Below are positions 12,049-20,667 of a DNA stretch of 64,000 bases, one piece after another (position 1 is the first letter of the stretch; every line of letters starts with the position of its first letter). The stretch lies in contig NC_059471.1 in the NCBI RefSeq assembly GCF_018139145.2, positions 210,943,494 to 211,007,493 of the forward strand. The letters are read 5' to 3'. This DNA is from Gymnogyps californianus (taxonomy: Eukaryota > Chordata > Aves > Accipitriformes > Cathartidae). The notes beneath the pieces are model-generated. The model made no database searches, had not been told where the DNA came from, and was given only the letters and a program-made list of their open reading frames with translations. The position numbers were made by a program, and so were the translations under genes.

Positions 12049-13724
12049 ATATTGCTCAGTTTATGACTACTAGTTATCCAGGAAAGCCTGGGATGAGGAG
12101 GGGGGAACAGATTACTCATGTAGGATTATAGAATTGGATTCTTACCTGGTGTGAATGGGTGCAGATGTCTTATCTTCAGACTCTGGGGAGAAATCCTCAT
12201 GTTCCTTGGTCGGCACACTCCTAGCTCTCACTGAAGCTGTGTTCATCCGTATCAGCTGAGGATCTAATCCTAGTCTTTGCCTTAGGATGCTAAACAGAAT
12301 GATTTCTACTTTGTAATTACATTGGACGTAACTGAGAACACTTTTTATTAATATCAACAGTAGAGTGTTTGTATTGTAAAGGTGGTGGGGGAGGGTTTGT
12401 TGGTTTGGTTTTTAGTTCCTTTTGCCTTTCCTGTAAGTACTGGTCGCTTTAAATACAATTTCAGCACAGCACTTGGAACAAAATGCTCACAATTAGAAAT
12501 GTTTCCTAGATACAGACTTAAATTTGTCAAGATCCAGGCATTTTTTATGAGGACATAATGAGATTGAGAGTAAATTGGATTGTGATAAGTGTATTGCCAT
12601 TGATTTAAACTTGCAGTGTGACTCATGTCTAGAAGATTAAATGTGAAGATGGTCTACCAGACTGTTCAGATTATGGACATACAAAAGACAAAGGCCAAAC
12701 GTAAGACTCTTCCATGTATTTTCTCAACAAAGGAACATCCTGAGTGCTGCAGGTTCTTCCCTCTCTCCTTCCCTTCTTCTGGAAGGAGAGGATCTTCCTT
12801 TCTGGCAGCACATTATTCAAACACTTGCACTGACTGAGTTTGTTTCATGTTGATGAGGCAGCACTGTATATGAGCCTTCCACGCCACGCTCATGTTTTAT
12901 CTTACCTGCTCCCAGCCTACCAAACTTCATGCCTCTAGGTTTCCACTTCACAATTAACCTTCTGCTCAGTATGGAAATGTCTAGAAGTTGGTGAGGAAAC
13001 CCTCCTCTGGCTTGAGCAGACCATTTCTTCTCAGCCATTTCCCCTTGGTGAACATGGCAATCCTACCATGCACGCAGAGTGAAATGAAGTTGGTGTAATC
13101 CAAATGGCACCGGAATCGGTGGGGGATGAGGACTTCTCTCGGGCTTCAGTGAGTGTGTTGGATTGGGCCCTTCAAGGCTGAAGGCATTCTGCTTTCTCTC
13201 CACGTTAGCTTGTGATTCAGGGTAGAGTTTCTCTTTCTGAAACACAGGAGGACAGAAAACTCCCTTGTACATACAGCATGAAGTAGGTTTTTGTTTTCAG
13301 TTGGAATTAATTCTCTGTGTGAATAGAACATCAATGTGTGTGTTAGAACATCTTTGAATTCTGCTGACCCTTTAGTCTAGGAATCCCAGCCACCTTCACG
13401 TCGATTTGACAGGCAAAAGCTTGTCTTTAAAGTCAGGATTGGGCTAGAATGGGCAACCCTTAAATGGGTGGTCAGCTAGTCACACCGCAAGTGTCCTGTG
13501 CGGCTACTCAAGTAAGAAACTGCTTGCCAGTGAGTGTAAGCAATTCCTGATCTGCCCTTTAGCTATATGGGTTTTGAAGCAATCTGGCAAATACTTCAGT
13601 GATTTGAAAATGGCTCACTTACCACTTTGTACTTTTTTAAAACTCTTGCTTTTGATAGTATAATAGTAAATTTTTTAGCATTTTTGTGGCTTTAACCTTC
13701 TGTTAATATCTGCACTTGTTTGAG

Positions 13725-13732
13725 TGTACATA
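13725..13732 (+). promoter_or_regulatory. Pumilio response element in FAM107B 3' UTR
   Basis: TGTACATA is an exact match to the Pumilio consensus UGUANAUA. It sits about 150 bases before the distal poly(A) signal, next to an AT repeat that would be unstructured in RNA. Only transcripts using the distal end would carry it. Function is inferred from motif and place. Confidence 0.4.
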
Positions 13733-13750
13733 TATAAATATATATAAATA
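13731..13750 (+). repeat. AT-rich tandem repeat (10-base unit, two full copies)
   Basis: TATATAAATA is repeated twice exactly and trails off into TAAAAA. It lies in the distal 3' UTR of FAM107B, immediately after a Pumilio site. Confidence 0.7.
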
Positions 13751-13877
13751 TAAAAAGGGAGCCTTAATGGATGTGTTTTCATAATTTAATATTTTTTGTA
13801 TTTGCTCTTGTATAATTGTTTTTAACTAAAGGTATTACGAGAATGAGGGTGGAATACTTAGAACCAAAGTTATGCTT

Positions 13878-13883
13878 AATAAA
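13878..13883 (+). terminator. Distal polyadenylation signal AATAAA of FAM107B
   Basis: A canonical AATAAA in the context ATGCTTAATAAAATC is followed by a GT-rich downstream element (ggtggtgtctgtcatgt, 13907-13923) at the right distance for cleavage near 13,900. This is the best candidate for the main 3' end of the gene. After it the sequence character changes and no further UTR-like continuity is evident. Confidence 0.75.
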
Positions 13884-13905
13884 ATCTACTACATGCTTGG
13901 CGTAT

Positions 13906-16900
13906 GCGGTGGTGTCTGTCATGTCCTGCTGAAAACAAAACCTCGGGGACTGAGCTGAGATATCCAGGTTCTTTCAAATTCTGCAGTGCAGGGGGAAGTA
14001 TCAAGATTGTGATGACTTTTGGTTCCTTTAAACTGCATCTGTGTTTGTATATGCAAAATTATTGACAAAGTAGTTGGCAGAAAAAGCTCATTGTGTCTCT
14101 TAGTCTTACTATCTTTTGAATATTTTTGACGCAGAAAATTTTTAGGACTGTGTAGCTGTTCAGCTAGCGCAAGGTGAGGCAGAGCATGAGGGAAAACTTA
14201 TGATGGGAATCAAACAATTGTAGAACTCATTCCCTATCCTGCTAACTTCATCCAAGTGCACCAGGTAAAATTCAACCCTGGAATCGTTAGCATTGCAACA
14301 GCTCCATCTTAAAAGGGAGTGAGGAAAGAGTAATGAGCCTGGTCCTGGGTTCAGTCCTGCAAAGGTCCTTTTAATTTAGCCAACGCTCAAGCCTGTGGTT
14401 CTCGTAGGAAAAACTTGGGCATGCAAAAGCAAGTGCATACGCAAATGATTTGCTGGGTTAGGGTCAGATTGCTCAGTGCCATTGCTAAGAGCAAAAGCCT
14501 GTGTCAACAGCAGAGAGAGAAAATTAGCAGAGGGAGGAACCGGGCTGGAACAGGTGTGGGTCATCAATTCTCCACAGAGATCCTCAGCTCTTACTGGTGA
14601 ACCCTGGTCAGCCGGGGCCAGGTGGCGATGGCGGGGGAGCTGGGGAGGAGCGCGGGGTGAAACGAAGTGGGGGAGGAGGAGAAGAGCAGTGAATTCGGAA
14701 CAGATGTCAGGAAATGCTTTTTCCTTCAGAAACTGCTCAGCATGTGGAATGGGTCCTGGCAGTACTGCTGATGCAATGACGCTGGACCTGCTCCAGGAGC
14801 TGTCAAATGTGGGGGAGGTAAGAAAGAACAGAGAGTTAATAAGGGGTGGGTTTCTATGGCCTGATGGAGATACTGCCCTGTGCTCTCCTACCTCAAGCAT
14901 ATCCGAATGTGTTTTGAATTATCCTTTGATATTGCACTCCAGCTCCAGAAAGAAAACAGTGAGGGCATGTGATCTGCTTTTGTAGCATGTCCAGTGGAAA
15001 AGATGATCTTCCTTCTGTATGCTTTTTTGGGTTGCGTTGAGCTAATACATTTTGTCATGTGGCTTTGCAAGCACTGGTCTGCTGGGGGCTTTGCTTGTGC
15101 TCCTGTGGCCGTATGCAGATGGGTTGTGTCATGCCATAGCTTTGTGGAAAGAAGTACCTTGAGGTCCCTTAGCTGCTGTTACAGGGTCTATGGATGGCAT
15201 TCATACCCTAAAATGGCTGATGGCACCTGTGGTGACCAGTTGCACTTAAGAAAACAACTGAGCGAGACAGCTGGAGACAGAACAGCTTCAGCAGTGCGGT
15301 TTCCATAGGATCAGAACTGACGTCTTTAGGGTGAAGAACGGGAGGGCAAGTTGGGTTCTCAAGGCATCGCAATAGGAAGAGCACAAACACTTAACGAGAT
15401 CTGGAGGAGTGGAAATACAAGATATCTTTCCCCTCACCCTGCCATTTTAAACTGTTCGTGTTTACTTGAAGTCTTTCATCTGTCAGAGTAAAGGTTTGTG
15501 GTGCCCTTGTCAATATTAAGCATGACTCTCCTCGATGGAGGTGGCAGAAACCATGGCCAGGGGAAGTATTTAGAGATGGCAATAGAGCGCAGACATTCTG
15601 ACTCCCACTCCAGTGCTTGTTTTCCACAGCCCGTCTTTTGGCATTGCTTTAGACCTAGGTAAAGGCTGCGTTGGGTCCACCACACTGCCTTGCCTGCATT
15701 GCCTCTCTGAGGTTAGACGGGGACTGCTTCTGTTCGTCTTTGGGTACCCAGGAGTCCATTTTGCTGAACCTCAGATAGGTGCCTTCGGGCTAATCATCTG
15801 CTTTTCATTTGTATCAGTGCAGAGAAATCAGCCCTGCGGAGCGCGGTTCCCTTCCTTTCTTTGACTGCAAAGGAGCCTGCAACGCCTGACTGGGAGGGAA
15901 TGTCATCTACGTTGCAAGGACTCTGAAGCTGGCCGATTCAAATGCCGCCTCTAAACCACCCGTTCTTTTTCATGGAGTTTTGCCCCCTAGGAAAGATGAG
16001 GCACCTGGATGCCTTTAGTAAATTTGGCCCTTAATCTCTGTGGGGTTCATAAGCTGATAAAGAGCCCGTCTCTCCACTGAGCTCGCCGGCTCTGGTGCTT
16101 GGTGTCATGGAGGCTTCCCCTGAGCCCCCGAGGTGCTGGGGGGACGTGGGGCCTCTGCAGGGGCCTGGGGAGAAGGGGCTTGCCCCAGGCCAAACGCCGG
16201 CCAGCGGGAGCGGAGGTGGCATCTCCACAGTGGTGGTGAGGGAAGCGGGGGGACATAAAGCACCTGAGAGGGGGCTCCAAGAGCCAGAATCGCCCACTAC
16301 AGCTGTTGTACTTAATTATCTGAGTAATCATTTTCGGAATTAACTTCTATTATGTACCCGAGTCTAATCCCTCCAGTGGATGGCATGATCAATTTAACAC
16401 AGATTGAGGCTGGCACGGGGAAACTTCGGCCTGATTAGGTGGGAAGAAGAAATGTACTTCTTTCCCCCTCTTCAGCTGTTCAGAAACAAATCTTTCATAA
16501 TGCAATTGAAAGGCCAAGTCTGCTTCATTGTGCTTGAAAATTAAAAAGCACCCAGCAAGCCCAAGCCCCTTAGCAGGGTTCATTTGAAGCGCGTATCGCT
16601 TGGTATAGAAAGGCAAAGGGAGCTGCCTGCGGAGCGCTGAATCCCACCTGCTCTGGAGTCGGGGCACGGCAGCCCAGCCCATCTGAAATGGTCTCCCTGA
16701 AAAAGGTGTTATGTCCAACAGGATATCTGTCTTTCAGCTCTCCTTTGGTAAATGAAGCCTAAAAGATTCTCCCATGAAAAGCTGATCAGGAATTTTCTTT
16801 CATTGGTAGCAGCAGGAAAAGAGAAAGACCCTTTAAACTTACGCTGTCAAACCTGGAAGGCCCTTCATCACTGCAGTCGTGGACCATAAGGAGCAATTTT

Positions 16901-18079
16901 CCCTGATGCACAATTTCAGCACTTGTCTTCATCCGGCTTTATTTCTGTGCTAATCATTTAGGTGAATTCTCCTCCGTACAATTTCAGGGTACCACCTTCA
17001 TGAGCTGAGCTCAGCAAAGAAGTGGCTTTTGGAACGTTGCTAAGCACAGTGGGCCCTATACTTCACAACTGCTGATTTGTTAGGGAAATTTTCCTCTCAT
17101 TTCTAATACAAATCCAACTAACTCATTAAATACCAAGGAGTAAATTCTCGTCAAAGCACAGATCTTGCATTTTTTGTTATTTTCTTATTGCAAGGGAGTT
17201 GCTTCTGTTTTGCACCAAGAACTCTATTCCCTGCCTATTAGGAAATCGTGCTGATAACCAGACTGGAGGTGAACTGCAAACTACCTACAGCTTTAAAAGG
17301 CCCCTCTGTGGGCAGAACCGCTCAATCCTGATGCTGAAGAGCAGGGATTGCTGTCTGGGGGAGGAAAAGGAGGTGCTAAAAAGGAAGAATAAGCAGTGGG
17401 AAGGCGAGTCCCTGACTGATGAAGATTTCCACCTTGTACCCAAGGTTGAACAGCAAGTCTGAGGATGATGCACAGCCTGCGCACGGCATAGTGTGTTCCT
17501 GTGTTCACATCTAATGTACCGTATGTCTTTTTTTTCCCCCTGAAACTTCATTGTGCTTTTGATTCCTTTCCTGTTGTTTCCTTTCACCCCAGGCTCTTGC
17601 TGCCTATCCAGGCCTCCCTGCCCTTGGATTATTTCCCAGGGCTGGTTTGTAATGAAAGGCGTTTAGTTAGTGAGGAATCCTTGGGATGGATCCTAAAATG
17701 GGTGTTTGAGGCTGATGACTGCACTGCCGTGCAGAGTGAAGGGGAAACCCAGCCCAAGCCCTCGGCATGTGGGGTGTGGAAATGAGAAATACTCTGTATG
17801 CGGGGTGAAAGCGCAGATAGGAGTAAAAATTCAGAGTGGATGTCTGACAGAGCATAAACGAGCAACCGGTATAGTTGTACCGAAGTTTTTATCTCAGAGC
17901 CCCACTTAAAAAGAAGGGCCGTGATGATAAAAGCCCAACGGGGGTGAGAAGGAGGGTGGAAGAAGTACGTTGGGTGATTAGCAAGAAGCCTGAAATACAC
18001 AGAAGCGATCCCTGGGCGAAGTCAAATTGTCCCGCTTAAAGCGATAAAAAGCCTCTTTGAAGGATTTACCGTGCAGGTT
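13906..18079. other. Intergenic, downstream of FAM107B
   Basis: No gene is supportable. A GC-richer stretch at 14,570-14,820 has long chance frames on both strands and one good donor-like site (GAG|GTAAGA after 14,817). The block 16,290-16,560 mixes AT-rich homeodomain-type cores (TTAATTA) with E-boxes (CAGCTG) and looks like a candidate conserved non-coding element, but conservation cannot be judged here. No CR1 or LTR was recognised. Confidence 0.6.
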
Positions 18080-18085
18080 ACTTAC

Positions 18086-18260
18086 CTGCCCGTCACTAGG
18101 CCGCAGCGTGGGGGTTTCCGGGGGCTGTTGGGCTGCGAGGGGTCCCCGCGGGGCCGGATCCCGCGGGGCCGGATCCCGCAGCCCCACGCTGGACTCGCAC
18201 ACGCTGCTGCCATCTCCTGGGCAAAGCGGTGCGGAGCGGGGTGCTGCACCGGGCTGGAGG
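18086..18260. promoter_or_regulatory. Small CpG-dense patch, possible promoter or first exon
   Basis: Roughly 18 CpG dinucleotides fall between about 18,100 and 18,260, far above the surrounding sequence, with several CCGCGG-type cores. At its left edge the minus strand reads GGGCAG|GTAAGT, a consensus splice donor, so a minus-strand first exon ending at 18,086 is possible. A minus-strand open frame crosses it but has no recognised homology, so any transcript is more likely non-coding. It could equally be a CpG-rich enhancer with no transcript. Confidence 0.35.
18145..18175 (+). repeat. GC-rich tandem duplication (15-base unit, two copies)
   Basis: The unit CCGCGGGGCCGGATC occurs twice head to tail in the CpG-dense patch. 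The duplicated block is bracketed by an inverted repeat, CAGCGTGGGG at 18104-18113 and CCCCACGCTG at 18182-18191, so the patch could fold as a hairpin. Confidence 0.7.
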
Positions 18261-18408
18261 ATTTTAAGTCTGTGGGATGGCCCTGCAAAGGCTTTCCCTC
18301 CTTCCCTCTCCAAAGCTTTCCTCCGAAAACACAGCAGTGCTGAGCTCTTGAGACTTGCTGTGTTGTAAACTGGTGCTTCCTTAGGGAAATGCAAGATTAT
18401 TTAGTGAT

Positions 18409-18423
18409 TTTTGTTATGCAAAT
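18409..18423 (+). promoter_or_regulatory. SOX-POU composite binding site
   Basis: TTTTGTTATGCAAAT matches the SOX2::POU composite consensus CWTTGTYATGCAAAT at 14 of 15 positions and includes a perfect octamer ATGCAAAT. It lies about 150 bases from the CpG-dense patch. This is a motif match only; occupancy is inferred. Confidence 0.4.
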
Positions 18424-18429
18424 GTCATT

Positions 18430-20143
18430 AACAGTTCCATTGCGCTGAGACATCATGCTAAAAAGCCTTGAGTGTGTTTCAAGATCTCAGTAATTCAGGA
18501 GCTGGATTCACAAAGGGGTTTTTTGGTGTCTCAGTTTCTGTTAAAATGCTCAGTCTGGTTTGCCAAGGAGAGGTCGGTGGTGGCTGTTGTGGACTCTCCA
18601 GGGCTGTTTTGCACTGGCAGATCACTGCAGAGATCCAAGGCGTTATCAGGATGTTTTGGAGGTGTGATAAGCCCAAATGTGCCAGGGCAGTGGCTGGGAC
18701 AGCCTTCTCCAGCGGCTGGTCCTTTACCCTAAGGGGCAACAGCAACCGCTCTGTTAAACTCTGGGGTCATTGCAGAGGATTTACATACCACTGCAGTTCC
18801 AGCAACAAGCACAATATCTCTGTGCTCCCTCCCTTCTGCCCCCTTCCCACTGGCTACCCCACCAGCAATGGTGTTTGTCCTGCTGCCACTGTGTAGAGCA
18901 TTGCTGTGCCCTTCGTGGCCTGGCAGCCCTTCCCCTTCCCAGCAGGAGAGGGACCCTGGCCAGACCCTCGCTCTGCCCTGGGGAAGGAGCTCGATGGGAC
19001 ACCGTCTGAATGCGGGTGTGGAGGATCCTCCATTCCCACATATCCCACCCATCCCTCTGCAGTTTCCATCCTGGTCTCCAGACCTTCGATTTCTCCCTCT
19101 CTTCACCCATTCAAACTCCCTCCTTTGCTTTCTAAAAATGTCCCCCTTCCCCACCCTCCCGCTCCATCCTCTCGGCTGACAGCAGACTCCTCCTGTTGCT
19201 ATAACAACGAGCAGCAGCCCGGCCAAATCGGCCAGACCCTGCCACACTTCCCTGCCTGCATCCAAATCACCTCCCTATGTGCGAACACACTCGCTTCCTC
19301 CTCAAATCTTCGCCATCTGCCTACAAGGGGGAGATGATTGCTCCGTTCGGGGGGCTGCCGGCCCTCTGCAACCCCCATGTGCCTCCTTCCCCCCCTGTGC
19401 ACGTTTGCAGCCCCCCAGCTGGGTCCACACACATGGCATGGACCACATTTACTGTCCCACACACCCTCCGAGTCAAAACACCACTATTTTGGCCTATAAA
19501 CCCCATGCAGATTAAATTATGAATACATGAAAATGGGAGGATTGCTTGAAATACGATGAAAAAGGCGCGTCCAGGGCTGTATCCTGCTCTGGTCTGAAAG
19601 CTGGAAGGCTTGTCTAACACAAAAGTGCAGGGGAAAAAAAAAAAATTATAAAGCAAAGTCACTGGGTCTCCCTGCCCTGTGGTCTGAGCCTCAAGTCCAG
19701 CCCATGGAGTATCTGCTGGTGCTGGGTAAAGCCGCTCTGTTACTGCAAGGTGGATGTAGGGTGCTGTGGGCAGAGCTTGCTGTTCCTGCAGAGAGCACAA
19801 AAACCAGCCCTGCCACGCTTGAGCTCCTGAGGGCCCTGCTAAACCCAGCAGCAAGCAGGTATTCGTGGTGGCTTTTCCACCTTGGATTGTGAGTTCCACT
19901 TAAAAGTCCTTTCTCCAAGCCTTTCTAGGGGGTGACAGCAGCAGACTGGAAGATGCAGGTGGGAAACGGCGAGTTGCCCTCCGGCAGGGAAAGCGTGGCA
20001 CCAAGCTCCTCGTCCCTGCTGAGCTCCAGCTCTGCTGCCCTTTCCTTGGGCAGGCTGCTGCCCCCGGGGCTCATCACGAGGACTTCTGACCACTGTGCTG
20101 AAGAAGACCTAGGACAGCCTCCTGGGCTGGCGGGACGTTAGGA
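18430..20143. other. Intergenic, GC-richer stretch
   Basis: Long frames occur on both strands (for example 178 codons at 18729-19265 and 192 codons at 19321-19899, both minus), but they are overlapped by frames on the other strand, have no recognised domain and fit low stop-codon density in GC-rich DNA. A short A-rich run lies near 19,634. No repeat was recognised until the CR1 that follows. Confidence 0.6.
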
Positions 20144-20667
20144 ACCGCACCTCGAATACTGTGTGCAGTTTTGGGCCCCTCACTACAAGAAAGACCTTGA
20201 AGTGCTGGAGGGTGTCCAAAGAAGAACAATGAAGCTGGTGAAGGGTCTAGAGAACAAGTCCTCTGAGGAGCGGCTGAGGGAACTGGGGTCGTTTATCCTG
20301 GAGAAAAGGAGGCTGAGGGGAGACCTTATTGCTCTCTACAGCTACCTGAAAGGAGGTTGCAGCGAGGTGGATGTCGGTCTCTTCTCCCAGATAACAAGTG
20401 ATAGGACAAGAGGAAATGGCCTCAAGTTGCACCAGGAGAGGTTTAGACTGGATATTAGGAAAAATTTCTTCACCGAAAGGGTTGTCAAGCACTGGAATAG
20501 GCTGCCCAGGGAAGTGGTTGAGTCACCATCCCTGGAGGTATTTAAAAGCTGTGTAGAAGTGGTGCTCAGGGACATGGTTTAGTGGTGGACTTGGCAGTGC
20601 TAGGTTAATGGTTGGACCTGATGATCTTAAAGGTGTTTTCCAACCTAAACGATTCTATGATTCTATG
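20144..20667 (+). mobile_element. CR1 LINE 3' end with ORF2 C-terminal reading frame
   Basis: This is a 5'-truncated CR1 copy. It starts in the stretch encoding [19 protein letters not shown], the C-terminal region after the reverse transcriptase domain, and runs through ORF2's end (stop at 20580-20582) and the CR1 3' UTR (gatgatcttaaaggtg, ttccaacctaaacgattc) to the tandem tail ATTCTATG at the right edge. The remaining frame of about 145 codons is uninterrupted, including the usual motifs [14 protein letters not shown] and [13 protein letters not shown]. The copy lacks endonuclease and reverse transcriptase and cannot move itself. The intact frame and clean tail make it the youngest CR1 copy in the window. 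Confidence 0.95.

Larger units (their letters stand above)
4363..13905 (+). other. FAM107B: FAM107B gene, 3' portion (three coding exons plus 3' UTR)
   Basis: Three exons join into one 132-residue frame that I recognise as FAM107B (also called HITS, a heat-shock-inducible small protein), a cytoplasmic/nuclear relative of the actin-associated FAM107A/DRR1. Exon borders are GT-AG: acceptors end in ttttacag, ttgaag and tttaag; donors begin gtaag in both cases. The first junction splits an AGG arginine codon after two bases; the second falls between codons, so the frame is kept. The protein is highly charged: an N-terminal acidic stretch, a PQKLINP motif, then a long Lys/Glu/Gln-rich helix likely to form a coiled coil, and a C-terminal [13 protein letters not shown] motif. 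The human short isoform is 131 residues as I remember it; one extra Gln in a KQQKEEE run explains the difference. The 5' end and promoter lie outside or unrecognised in the window. The 3' end is set by the distal poly(A) signal and is approximate. Confidence 0.95.
10869..13905 (+). other. FAM107B: FAM107B 3' untranslated region
   Basis: About 3.0 kb follows the stop codon without further recognisable coding sequence. The end point is inferred from the distal poly(A) signal and is approximate. The last 300 bases are AT-rich and include a 10-base unit TATATAAATA repeated at 13731-13750 and a consensus Pumilio site TGTACATA at 13725-13732. This length matches the long 3' UTR known for mammalian FAM107B. 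A proximal poly(A) signal could give a UTR of about 1.2 kb. Open frames here (for example 11459-11659 and 12142-12626) are taken as chance. Confidence 0.8.

Noticed and set aside
14376..14985. Frames of about 170 codons on both strands
   Set aside because: GC-rich sequence has few stops; the products are low in recognisable structure and mutually overlapping. Kept only as a low-interest splice-donor observation.
18729..19899. Minus-strand frames of 178 and 192 codons
   Set aside because: No domain, several competing plus-strand frames, and stop-poor GC-rich DNA explain them.
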